This document shows positions 14,455-27,307 of a stretch of 64,000 bases of DNA, piece after piece. The stretch is from Paragordius varius. Its lineage: Eukaryota > Nematomorpha. The DNA is taken from NCBI GenBank assembly GCA_964247055.1, contig OZ176050.1, positions 10,354,001 through 10,418,000 of the forward strand. The letters run 5' to 3'. The notes beneath the pieces were generated by a model. That model worked only from the letters and a program-made list of their open reading frames with translations. It searched no databases and had not been told where the DNA came from. Numbering within the stretch: position 1 is the stretch's first letter; each line of letters opens with the position of its first letter. Made by a program: the position numbers and the translations under genes.

Positions 14455-17400
14455 TTATTTTAAAAGTTCCAGGTCATACAGAGGATTATTTTTGTGTGAA
14501 ACAGAGTTTGTGATTTTATTGTTGTTGGAATCAACCAAATCATCGGTAAAGGCAGCATCATCAATAACATTATTGTCCATTGACATATTCAATTCCGTTA
14601 AATCCAAATAATTATCGGGCTGAGAATCAACTTCTAAATAATTGGGTTCAATTAATACAAATTTGATATAATTTTTTAACATCATCCTCAGAACAAAAAA
14701 TTATAATATACAATTAATTGAACATATTAGATTGCAAAAAATCATGGTTTACAGTCCAATAATTTTTCAGGTTAATTAATAAAAAACAATATATAGTATC
14801 TCAATAAAACAAGTATCTATCTACCTGTCAAAATAATATGTGGGATATGATTGAAATGATTGGTGGATGCATTATTATTCACTTGATTTAGGTTGAATAA
14901 TTTATTCTGTTTAGAAAATTTATTGTTTTCATTGTTAATTGCATCAGTTTGTTGTAGGTGCTTATTCTTACCATTAAATGATTGCGAATCTAAAATCTCA
15001 TCCTGTTCATCAGGACCAAACTGTAGACTTGAAGTGGCGATATTCTCTAATAAATCGTCGACGCTAAGTAAATTATCATCATCACCGTTGGGTAGGGATA
15101 CATTTATATCTAAAAAAATCACGTAATAATGAAAAATTAAAAACAAGATATTTGCATGTTAAAAAAACATTATTTTCATATATCGGGTCAAAATTAAACT
15201 TAGAGGCTCATCGTTGAATTTAAAGTAAGTTTTCAGAGTTTAACCATAAATTTGAGTGTTCGATGAATTGAAAGTGATGAAAAAAGAAGTAACAGGTTAA
15301 AATTGTTTGATATTCTAGACTTTAAAGTATAAGACTTTATGTTTCAATAGTTAAATAGAAAATATAATAAAGCTTATACATTAAAAAATAGAAAAAAACA
15401 AATAAAACAATCAACAAAGAAAACAAAGTTGTGTAAGACAATTAATATCCATTTTTTAAAACTTCTTCAGATATAATGAATAAAAATCATAGGATAATTA
15501 CCAAACATAATGTCGTCAAAGGATTCATTTGTTGAAAGTATCACATTATCTTGGCCATTATTTTCCAATTTTTTGTTATTTTGATCGAAATTAAGCATCT
15601 CAATTAACGGGTTTAAATCTAAAAATTGTATCATATAAAAACCGTTTTTAAATTATTTATAGGATATGATTGATTTAAACATAGGGTTGATTGAGTCATT
15701 AATCGGGACCGGTCAATAATTAAAAAAACTCAAAATAAACAAATTCCTTAACATTAATAAAAAATTTATTGTTTCAGAAGTATTTTTTATTAAAAATTTT
15801 AAAATTACAATATCATTCAAAAATGCATTTTTGAGGCCTGACCTCGTATAATTAACGTTAGAATCTATAATCATTTGCTTATTACGGCATACAATACATA
15901 TTATTTAAGTAAAAAATAGAAAAAACTAAAACAAATTAAGAAACCTGGTTTATTGAAAGAGTGTGTTTGTGGTGATGTATCGGGAGTTGATTTAAGTAAA
16001 GGAGACACATTATTTTTCATTGGATACATTTGGTTTTCAGATGGTCTAACATAACAAGTTTAAATTCTTTTTACATGTTATAATCAAGTACCTAATTATA
16101 AATTTGATTTAGTTTTAAAAGGTGAAAATGGACAAAAAGTATTTTATTATGTTAAACCTTTAGTTTTATTAATAAAACCATCAAAAAATGCGTTATATAC
16201 CTGTGGTTTAATTCTACGGTTGAAATTGAGCGGTAATCATTTAACCCACCTAATTTATAAATATAAATCATCAAAGGTAGGAAGGATAAATCAATATTAA
16301 CTCCATATATTAATTCATCGATCTTAATAGTAAATTAACCAAAAGATCCCTATAATAATATTTTCTTAAAATGATATGAAAAATCATAAAATTTATCCAC
16401 TATATGAAAATAAATATAAAACCATATAAGTCATGCATTTTGTTTGCATATGTTGAATGTAATCTTTCATCAAACGATGATGGAAAAGGGTTGGATGCAT
16501 CATTTATCGCATTATTTATGGGAATAGGTTTCGTCTAAAATATATGTGCAAAAAATATAAAAACGTTTAAAATGGAAAGAAATGACGCAATAATTTCTAA
16601 AAAAATATTCCAAGATTTTAGTCAAGCCAACAAACCATATTATTTAATTTTCATACGCCACAATGGTTAGATTTAATCATAAAAAATAAGGTGTGGTCTC
16701 TTAACCAGATATTTACAGTCATGTATCCTTTATTTTATCAAAAATTTTTTTTTTCGTTAAATGGGTATAAATATTTGGTAAAGAATGGAAAAAACAAGGG
16801 CTCTATGGTAATTCTTACACATTTTTGATTAATATGATATTGTTAATACCATAGGGCTCTTGTTTTTTCCATTCTTTACCAAATATTTGTAACCATAACA
16901 AAAAAATTTTTTTTTGATAAAATAAAAAAAACTGTCACCTAGTGATTATAGAAAATATAAATTAATTGATTTTATGGAAAAACCTAACAACCTTTTACAG
17001 TTTAAATTGTGGCTCTTTATAAATTTGTTTTACTGTATAAAATTAAACAATTATGTAAATATAATAAAATCAATAAGTCAAGCCGTATTAGCCGTTATGG
17101 ATTTTATAAAGCGATTTAATATATATTAGTTTTTTGATAAATTGCTTGTAATTGCAATTTACATTTTAGGTTAAAAAAAATTCAAAATGAAAAGGTTTTT
17201 AATCAGTTGCACAAAAATAAAATGCGCGTATTAAACCGGATAAAAAACCTTATTTATAGCATTGAAACCCATATTAACTTCTGTCATAGATATTGACAAT
17301 GGTTGAGAAAATGAACAATCTTGAATGAGAGGGTTTTTCATATTTAAACCGTCTTCGGTCTAAATTTTAAGATAAAATAATTAATCTTACAATATAAAAA

Positions 17401-20400
17401 ATGGGGTCAACACAGTTTTTGGAGGATTTAAAACATTTTTAAATGATATCATAAAGGTAAACTAATAAAAAATATATATATTTAGAGTTTTATATATTGG
17501 TAAAAATACAAAAAATTTAAAAGACAAGGCGTGATATATGTGTAAAAGTTCAATAAGGATTTTTGAGAAAAAACGGTCAATTTTTATTGAATCACCCTAA
17601 TCAATCGCATAAATAAAATTGTTTAATATGGGGTTATACCCCAATCCACAACGACGTATTTAATACCCTTAACATAGCTATATAAAGATTTAAGTATAAA
17701 AGACTTTATCAAAAATGGACATTCTTTTACTACTTAAATTGGGATTGACTATATTATTTTTACTTTGAATTACATATTTTGAGCCTTATTTTTCCAGGTT
17801 TTACATTTAAACTAGATTCTTAAAGAGATTATATAGCTTACGCTAGAATGATAAGATGCATATCCCAACACAGATTTAGATTGTGAACTTAAATGTGTCA
17901 CATTATTAGTGTTGTTGTTAAACAAATCGTTTTGATGACCAGAGGAAACATTAAAGTAATATAAATTTGAGGTGGTATTATTGTTGAACGGAGCCGGTTT
18001 TGAGCTAATATCCATGATTTGAGAGTAAGTAGTATTAAATTCATATCCAGCATGGTGGTTTTGTGATACAAATGTAGGTTGAGACAACTAAAAACAATAA
18101 TAGACATATATATCAATTAAACAGTTATATAAAAACCGCTGATTTATGGAAGTTAATCCATCAATAGCCCTCAAAAATGTAAGATTAATATAATTATAAA
18201 CAATATTAAATTTTGTGAAAATTATTACAGTATGCATTTCAATGGTTGCTTTTTTACACTTTAGCAGGACAATTTGCAACGCAGTAGTGTATCAAAAAAA
18301 CAACAACAAATTGAATAAACAATTATTTCCTTTCTGTTTTCCATACCCTCCTGTGTTGCAAATTGCCCTATTATAGTGTGAAATAAACAACAATTAAATA
18401 AAAATTTACTGATTGAGCGTTGGTGGAACATGGAACGGATTGATATGACAATGAGCTATATAGACAATTTGTAGAGCAATAAAAAATTATAAAAGCTTAT
18501 AAAACTCTTTACTGATTGCAGAACAGAAAAATATTTATCTTTAAACCTGTTGATAGAATTGGACATTTTTGGGTGGTTTGGACGATTAATGGGGAATGTT
18601 TGAGTACTCTGTGTTCAAATCGATATAAGATTAAGTGATTAAAAGTATAGTAAAAAATTTTGCTCATAAAAACAATAAATGTTCACACAAAAAAATGGAA
18701 TGCAAAGCTATTCGCCAACATAAAAAGATTCAAATCATTTTTGAGGCCGTGCATGAAAATTAAAATTCCTAAATTTAAAATATTATTATTGAAAATAAAT
18801 TAATTTTGAAAAAATAATTTCTCTTAACAACTAAATATTTTTAATGTGAGAATATGCGTTTCAAATTTATATTATATTTTGAAAAAAAGATAAAATCGGT
18901 TTCAATTATGTCATGAACCACCATTGCACAAAAAGAAATAAGTAAGAAAAAGGTCATTTATTAACTTACTTACAAAAATATTTTCCTATATAAAATTTAT
19001 TGTACCTGATAAAGGGACGTTGTTTGTTGTTGAAATAACCTGACCTTCTCTGGCGGTGGAATGGGTAAAGTGTAGTTTGGTAAATGCAAATTCGATAAAT
19101 CAGGCAATGAACCACACGCCTCATTCGCAGATGTATTATTGTAATTGATAGTCAGCGTAGCTAGAAAAAGTAAAAGTTTTATCAAATAGGTTAATATACT
19201 GATTTACATATAATTTTTTGTTAAAAAGTACATTTTAAAGTAAGTATATGAATGTTAATATCGTTGATGGAAAGTAATTACTAAACATCATTTGCAGAGT
19301 GCAGTTTTACACATTTTTTTTTGTAAATAGTCTCAAATTCGGATAGTTTCCAAAACCCTATCAGAAACAGCTGGTTATTTTAAATCAGTAATTTTCATTT
19401 TTTTAATTATAAGCTTAAAAGGTGCCAAAATAAACATTTATTTAACCCAATATTTATAGAAGTTCGTCAACTACCCCACCAAAAAGTAACATGGTGTCAA
19501 AAGAAAGTGTTGGTTTTAATAATATTAACATAATGAATTACCATTAGTTTGATTAGGGCCTTTGACATAATTGGTGGTTTGCACTGATGTAGTGCTAGGC
19601 AGATAATTAATAATAGGAGAATGGTTATAGCCACTATTTTGCGGTGATAATGGTAGTATGGCATTGCCTAGGGGAGAGGGATACTTTGATGATGATTGAT
19701 ATAAACTTTCGGTCGGAGATGCGCTAAAACATATTAATATATAAAAATTAACCACTCATAATAACTTCTGTATTGTGAAAAAAAGCATAACTTTATCTAG
19801 CATTTTCAGAAAATTAGATAATGAAAAAAATAATTAATATATTTAAAAAATTTATATAATATTGTTCAATATTTTTAAAAACAATTATTGTTTTGTAGCC
19901 AACTTTTAACGGTTGTATCTCAAAAACTAAAATCATATTTGAAAATCTAAAAATGATTTAACATGGCTAATTCGTTTTAAAATGTTGATAATTTTAGGTA
20001 AAATTTTGAAAAAATATATAATAAATTATTGGGTATTTGCTGTCCATCAAATAAATATGTTTAGTTTTTTTCTTAAAAATACTTTAACACACTGTTTAAT
20101 GATTAATTTTATTAACATTGTTAATTTCGCTTTTATGAAATATATTTTTCTCGAAAAATTACTATTTCAATATATATGTTTACCTGTAATAATCTGATGG
20201 ATTTCTATAAGCTGAAATATTGATGTCTGGCCCCATGTTATTTAATTGGGTATCTTGTTGACCCTATAAGGAGGAAATATTAAGTGTGTTATTTAGGGTA
20301 AAAGAGTATATTTATAGTAACAAAAATGTTGAAACAATGCAAGACACAGTAAAAACATAATAACTATAAAAAATCGATCATGACACGCTTTACAAAACAG

Positions 20401-23400
20401 TACATTAGATTTATAGCATGCAAAAAGCTTTGTTTATTATAAATTCATACATTATATAAATTACTCCAAAACAACAAAACTTAAATGAAATTTTATATCA
20501 ATTATGATACCGAAAATAACCTTTAATTTATTTCGGTGTATTTGTGACATATAATATTTATATGAAGGTGACATTGTTTGAACATTTGCACTTTTGTTAG
20601 TACTAGATGTAATTAACTGACAATGTTCCATATTTGGGAAGTGATTATCGGATTTCTTATTTTGTTGTTGTGCATGACTATTGGGGTGTCTTTTATCCAA
20701 ACAATTTACATTAATTTTATCATTTAACCGATAATTGTCGAAGTTTAAATGGCCATCGTGATTTTCATACATATTGCTATTGGGTGTTAACGAGCTCGTT
20801 GAATACAAATCATTATCGTGGAAAAAATCACATGCAAGATTTTGGAATGGTTTAAAATTTATTTTAACTCCACTACCACGTCTTCGATTTTTATTGTGAC
20901 CTGTAGAGTGATTACCATTATTTGAAGGGTAAGGTCTAAAATGTTCCTTATATCGTAATGCTAAATCTCTGTCATTTGCTATTTGTGAAACATTAAGAGT
21001 ATTGTGATTAAGGGTTCCATTCAACGCGGCAGATAATAGCAAATTATTGGGTTCTAAAACCATACAACCCGTAGATTTATACCTTGTTAATTGATAATTT
21101 GGTGTGCCATTCGCTATAGATTCATCAGTGGTAAAAAGTTCATCAGCCTCCAAATAATGATGACTCTTTTTACGCTTAAGCGTATGTAGTTTTGGCTAAT
21201 CAAATTACATGGCATGAATAAAATCAATCAATCAATTATCTATACATAATTGGAATGTGAATATTATTGTACGCTAAAAGATAACCTTATTTTCTCAAAA
21301 AATTTATTTATTCAATGAATGCTTTATAACATTTCTTATATTAACCGCTTTAACTTTGTTTGATGTCATAGGAGATGCCTTAAAAATTTTATATGGATGG
21401 CTTAAAAAAAGACGCAAACATTGGTATAACTAACATAAGACATAAATTTATGTTGCATGCTAATAAGCCAATACATAATCACAAACACACACATTTAGAA
21501 GAACAGAACGAATGTTATGTTCATGCGTAGTGCAGGCAATTTTAAATAAGATTTTATATATAAAAATTACTTGAGATGGGTTTGAGGTTAAATTGTTGGA
21601 ATCATTTTCTATTTCGTAATAAATATATTTTTTATGATAATTTTTAAAATATAAGTAATAGTCATTTATTAAATTATAAAGCTCATGAATTAGCTCTTTG
21701 ACGCAATACTACTGCAATTCGTTACAGACTTGAGTGTAAAACACCTTAAATAAAATGCGAATATGCTTAAAAATATAATATACTAATGAAAAACAAAATT
21801 AATTTTTAAATTTAAAATGATGGTTTATATGTAATTTATTTGGAAAACCTGCTTGAAACAATATCGATTCTTTATCAAATTAAACATAATTTGTTATGAA
21901 ACCACCAAGAATATGTTATGATATATGGAATTTAAAATATCGTTAATATGATAGGATATACTGATATTTGTAAAAAAATCATAAAACTGAATATTCCAGT
22001 TTAAGAGCACCTCAAAGAAGCTAATTTTTTTAAGCAATAAATATGTAAAGTTGGCACTGTTATAAGAAAGTGAAGATGCATAATACTTCGTATCCTCTAA
22101 ACAACCAAATAAGCTTTTAATTTTTAAACACATATAATGTTTTTCCCTATCAATCAGATTTCGTTCTCTGCCCCTATAAAAATGAGTAAATTAATTTAGT
22201 ATTACCATTATTAATTTTCACAGAATTGATTTCATAGTTATTTATCATTGGTCGGTGGTTAGATACGTTAGTGTGGTGAAAAGTTGGAACTGATGATATA
22301 CCCATGTGATTGGGGGATTTGGCATTATAAACCGTCGTTTGCAATGAATATGGCATTTGGTGAATTTTATGATAATTTATCAGAGTGTTTTGTTGACAAT
22401 AATCATTATTTTGTTGTTGGTGATGAATCGTTTTCCCGTTTGAAGTGCTGATATTTTGATCTCTAATAAAAACAACATTAACGTTGTTTAAGATGTTTGT
22501 AATTTTAGGTCTAAATCACCCTATTTTTATTTAATTTTTATATATAGCTAATAAGAATGGGTTATTAGGTTAAGGCTTTTTTAAACCTGTAAGTAATAGC
22601 TTTAATTATAGCTATATAAAAAATTAAGCAACTTAAAATATGGTGAGTCTTTTGTAACATAGTAGGTCAATTGATAATACCAGAATTGTGGCTCTTTTTT
22701 TCATAAACTTTAATTTTAAGTATTACGCCTTATCTTTATAAATTTACTGGAAAATAATAAAAAGCTAATATAATAATATTCAAATTTGTGGATATTTGGC
22801 CCATAGTACCATAAGTAACTTGATATGTTTCATTATTTAACAAGTGCAAAAATGTGACAATTGTATTAAAAATATTAAACAAAAAAACTTAACCGTCTAT
22901 TAAGACCACTCTTTAAGAGAGAATCAGTTTAAAAAAATAAGGTTTTTCAAAATTTTATATTAAAAATAAAATTCTTACATTCCAGCATATTGTACATTTG
23001 GTTGTGCACTCTGGTTCATATTAGCATTATTGTATAATACATTTTTTGAAGTTAAAACCATTCCCGATTCATTATTTGTAGTGTAATGGGCCGAACTAAG
23101 ATTGTGAAGCCGTGTAGCATTTAACGATGATTGCTTATCAATATCAAAGGTTAAATTATTATTGTTTATATTACTACCATCTTCAAAATCCATAGTTCCT
23201 GATTGTACAGTCAATGGTGAACTTTGTTGAATTACTGAAGTCAAACCACCCTGATGTTTTACCGTGAGATTAGGGGGAGAGTATTGATAGAAATGAAGGT
23301 TAGGTGGTGTAAGAGGTTGATGATAAGCTTGTTTTTGGTGTCGTTTGTTAGGAGATGCGCTATAATAATATGAGGTTTGGATCCCGTCCTCGGATTGGGC

Positions 23401-25165
23401 ATTCAGGGCAGAATCTGAATGAGTCCTATCATTAAACAGTAATGTAATTACCATTCGAAATTTTGATATAAAAAAAGAAAGTAATGATAACTAAAATTAA
23501 TTGCAACGCAAAAATTATAATCAGGCAATGGGAGTCAAAAGTATTACTGAAAAAAACTGAAATCCAAAAAGGGTATTTTATGTTATAATATTGAATATAC
23601 CATATAAAAATACTTTTTTAAGCGAAAAGCGCACACAAAAGGATATCAAATATAAAGTTAAAAAATAGCGCTTTAAACAAATGATTGTCTAGTAACATTA
23701 AAAAAAATATTTCATGCCATTTATGCACATTTGCACAAAAAAAGTCAATCTTTACAAAAACGCTAAAATGGGACAACTTATAAAATCGCCCGCACAAAAA
23801 ATGTTCGTTATAAGTATAGAGAAATTAGCCTATTATATACCTGCGCCAAGGGTAATCTGGAGAGGGTGGGGATAGATATGGCATAGTGTAAGGACTACAA
23901 TCCATCTAAAAGATTCAAAAATATAAAAAAGATTGTATAAATTTGTATATTCAATTTAAATAAGTTTAACTATATTTCAAGGAAAATACTTAAAACTTTT
24001 ATCATTCGAGTTTATTGTGAGAAAATACCATCACAATTATATTGCTAAAAACATATAAAATGTTAGAATCTCCAAAACATGTCTAGTTATATGTAAATAT
24101 TCATAAAAAATCCAAGTATAACATAATTTAACCTTAGAGTAAACAGTAAAATGTTTAGCATATCAATAATAATTCACATAAATTTGAGGAATTTATAAAG
24201 TTCACCTGGTTAAAATTTGAATTAAAATTATATGGAACTGCACATTATGACATACAACAAAGATTAAAATCACATTAGTTACATAAATAAAACTAATTTC
24301 AACCACATAAAGTATTTTAATTGAGTACAAAAACAAAGATAAAACCAAAATATTTTTTAAAAAGTCTTACCTTGGCAACTTTTCGTTCATTATGGGTCGA
24401 TCTTGCGCGAACGGAATGATGAGGGGCATGGTCATTAACATTAGATATTTGATTTTCACCAATATATCTTTTCGTCGAAGAAATGCTTCTTATATGACAT
24501 GATCCTTGATTTGCGTTATTTTTTCGCGAATTAGTATAATTAATATTATGTCTTGGAGAAGTTTTATGACTTTTTGAGTTCAATCTCATTGATAATATTG
24601 ATTGATCAGCAGCGGATTGAGCAGGGTGCTTAATTTGATATTGATCATTTATCCTCATACCCGCGTTTCCATTTCTTAGGTGTCCATATTTTGGTTTATT
24701 AATATTGGGAGTATTAACATTACAATTATCCAATGCATTAGTATTTCGGTTAACATTCTTATGTTGAGTATAATTAAAATTTTGAGGAGAAACCTAAAAA
24801 CAATCGTTATATTTATAAAACACTTATTTTTTTACAGATAATGCTAACATATCATACTTGGTTTAAATAAGATAAATTATTATAAATCTCTGGACGCTGA
24901 TCTATAAAAGCACTGGAATTTGCTGATATGATATCATTTTGCATAATAATTGGCTTGTTCACGTTTGGTAATGAACCACCATATAATTGAGAGCTTTGCG
25001 TCGCTAGATCAAGCATGTTATCCGTGTTCGTATCCTTCTTTTTTATAAATAATAATATACTTTAATGAAACCAACCTCTTTCATAATCTTTTCAAAAGCA
25101 GCCGTTTCTTCGGCCTGCTTTTGAGTGTGCAAAGCTATTTTCTCGCTAAATTTTCTCGGATTCAT
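14455..25165 (-). CDS. CRTC: CREB-regulated transcription coactivator (CRTC/TORC)
   Basis: Twenty-one exons: 25165-25061, 25037-24858, 24793-24371, 23905-23841, 23425-22979, 22462-22206, 21608-21571, 21195-20521, 20263-20184, 19723-19542, 19160-19006, 18608-18547, 18455-18410, 18087-17842, 17359-17249, 16534-16423, 16249-16201, 16045-15945, 15618-15502, 15109-14825, 14633-14455. All phases join and give 1,304 residues. The N-terminal CREB-binding helix is diagnostic ([20 protein letters not shown]), followed by YGGSLPNVN and [22 protein letters not shown]. The last holds the SIK-kinase/14-3-3 serine known to keep CRTCs cytoplasmic (about residue 261). [13 protein letters not shown] lies near residue 840, LGYAS near 980 and IPHIILT near 1240. 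CRTCs are cAMP- and calcium-responsive nuclear coactivators. Human members have about 630 residues and fly about 840, so this one is greatly enlarged, mostly by Asn/Ser-rich exons. The donor at 16423 (G|GTTTTA) and the small exons are the least certain parts. Confidence 0.92.
16731..16924. repeat. Long hairpin (inverted repeat) in a CRTC intron
   Basis: Arms 16731-16810 and 16847-16924 are near-perfect reverse complements over about 78-80 bp, separated by a 36-nt loop. The core of the arm reads TTTGGTAAAGAATGG, then a run of A, then GGGCTCTATGGTA. The transcript of either strand would fold into a stem of about 80 bp. No clear target-site duplication is seen. It could be a foldback MITE or a hairpin small-RNA precursor, and lies in the intron between exons 17359-17249 and 16534-16423. 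Confidence 0.85.
25038..25060 (-). other. 23-nt intron between CRTC exons 1 and 2
   Basis: The segment begins GTATAT and ends AAAAG on the minus strand. Removing these 23 nt joins MKEVGFIK to KDTNTDN in frame. Leaving them in meets a stop. A 38-nt alternative that starts 15 nt earlier at GTTGGT is also in frame but deletes the valine after MKE, a position where a hydrophobic residue is conserved in the family (fly MKEV, human MKDL). Either choice is an extremely short intron. Confidence 0.6.
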
Positions 25166-26766
25166 CTCTTTTCACCATCAATAATGAATGAGAGAAGGAT
25201 TGGATGATTTTTAAAACTATTTAATTTGGTTGAGTTCCAAATGTGCATATATTATTAATATTTGCGAATTTAAAATTTTTAAGCTATAAAGATAATTCCA
25301 TTATATATATATATATATATTTACGTTCGCGCTTCTTGCCTTAATATCTATTTCCTTTTAATATTTATGGATAACTTTTTAATCGAGGCATTTAATACGT
25401 TGGAAAGTAGTTTTCTACCTATAAATTTTAAATATCTAAGGTGATAATGCCCAATAGCTTAATCTTTTAACATTTCAAAAGAAGAATTTTGGGGCTTGTA
25501 ATCTGAAAGTTTAAAATTTAGAATAAAATATACTGTTACATATTATTCAAATTTATAAATAACAAAAATTGCCTTCGTATACAAACAAATAAAAACCTTA
25601 TAACTTAATGGCATTATTGTATAAAATCAAACAATATGAATCGAAAAGTTAACATTTCGATTCAAATCGGAGTGATAAGTGGCACAACACTATATTTAAA
25701 TGGATATTAAAAAGGACGTCCCTAATAAATTTGTGTTAAATCCTAAGAAAATTATATAAATCAGCTAAAATATCTTTAAATATATAAGTTTAAAAGAATA
25801 TGTCTATATCAAGTTTAGTTGTCAATTATTTTAAAAAATAATATTTTGTTTCTAATGGTCAACAAAATTTTGCTGAAAATCGACTTTTTTATCCATTATT
25901 AAAAATAGTTTTTAAGCTGATATCAAAATTAATATATTTAAACTTTTTATCGCAAAATACCGGCATTTTTGCGTTTATTAAAAAGCACTATCTGATATTA
26001 AGAGAGCAGAAAAATTTGGGACTTTTGGAGCCCACATCTAAAAATTAATATTTTTCGAAAATATTCGTTTATAAAGTTTATGATGTGTTTTAGTTATTAT
26101 ATTTTTAATTTTTGGAATGAAGCTGCTAGTTTTCACCATAAAAATTCTGTTAAATATGATGTGCGCATATTTATTTTCTGATATGAAGCAAACACAAAAA
26201 TGTAATTTCCTTAAATTAATCGTAAGGGCCAAAATGTACCATAATAATCCGGATACATTTTCACATCAGAATATAAATATTTTATCAGGTTTTTTTGTGG
26301 ATACTCTGTTTATATCAAAATATATATATTTTATTTAGATATGTTTATGTGTTTACTGGGTAATGGAGAAAAATGGGAATTATTTTATGTTTACATAAAT
26401 TGAAAAAGAATTCCAAAATATTATTTATAGTGCTTGGTAATCATTCATGGGTCGCACAAAATGTCAGGGAGGGCTGCATGCTGACCACCTTTGATCTAGT
26501 GTATTTAAAATATTGCTTAATCCAGCCTTTTTTAGCACTTCTAATATTATAGAATAGATTAATTTCCGAGCTAGTATCAAAAACATCATTATTTTTACCT
26601 TAAAATAAATTTATTTTATCAAAATTTATGGATATTAGATTTTATTTAATATTTTACAAAATTTACTATAAATACTATTATGTGGTTTAAGTATTTTGAT
26701 GCAAATAACATAAATATTCCCAATAGACCTCATCTTTTATAGGTTTTGAAGCGATAATTCAACACG
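25166..26766. promoter_or_regulatory. CRTC upstream region, no specific element recognised
   Basis: This AT-rich stretch lies 5' of the CRTC start and faces the divergent gene at 27,308. It holds a (TA)n run near 25,303-25,320 and a fragment near 25,655-25,690 resembling the terminus of the MITE at 26,767. It also holds a minus-strand piece of the dispersed repeat family at about 25,998-26,046 and a possible hAT-type fragment near 26,440-26,520. No TATA or initiator can be assigned with confidence. Confidence 0.4.
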
Positions 26767-27299
26767 TCGATTTAAATTGGGGTATCTAAATACCCCAGAC
26801 TAAAGTTGAGTCAGGATTTTTAAAAAACTACAGAAAGAAACGGTCCAAATTTAAATTTATGCTTCTATCCTAATAAATATATAAATATCCCAAAATATCT
26901 AAAGAAAGTTTTGTTTTGAAAAAAAAGTTCCATTCAAACTACTTCGACGCCATTTTCATTTTGCAAAATTTTTGCAAAATATCGTCTTCATTTGATTTTA
27001 AGGGTAAAATTAAAGCTCATTTTTGATTTAAATTAACCTAATTGAAATAGAAAAAGTGGTTTTTTTTATATTATTTTTTTTTACTATCGCACACATGTCA
27101 CGTTGACCAAATTTTTACCTTTCATTTTTAGCCTAAAATAAGTAATATCAAGTATTTTTGAATAAATTTTTTTATATATTTCGGTTTATTAATGTTATAT
27201 AAGTGCAAAATTTTGCCATGATTTCGATTTCTTCCATATTTTTTAAATAATTTAATATAAACAGGCCTGAGGTATTTAACTACCCCAATTTGAATCGAA
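26767..27299. mobile_element. 533-bp MITE with about 33-bp terminal inverted repeats
   Basis: The left end begins TCGATTTAAATTGGGGTATC, and the reverse complement of the right end begins TTCGATTCAAATTGGGGTAG. They match over about 33 bp with a few differences, and each terminal repeat contains a small internal palindrome (GGGGTATC...ATACCCC). There is no coding capacity. The right end stops 8 bp before the ATG of the gene at 27,308. A related terminus occurs near 25,655. Confidence 0.7.
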
Positions 27300-27307
27300 G
27301 AACTAAA

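Noticed and set aside
14893-15126. Plus-strand frame of 77 codons
   Set aside because: Antisense shadow of CRTC exon 15109-14825.
26440-26520. hAT-type fragment with GGGCTGCATGCTGACCACC
   Set aside because: Only a loose resemblance to hAT-like tips and no matching second end was found.
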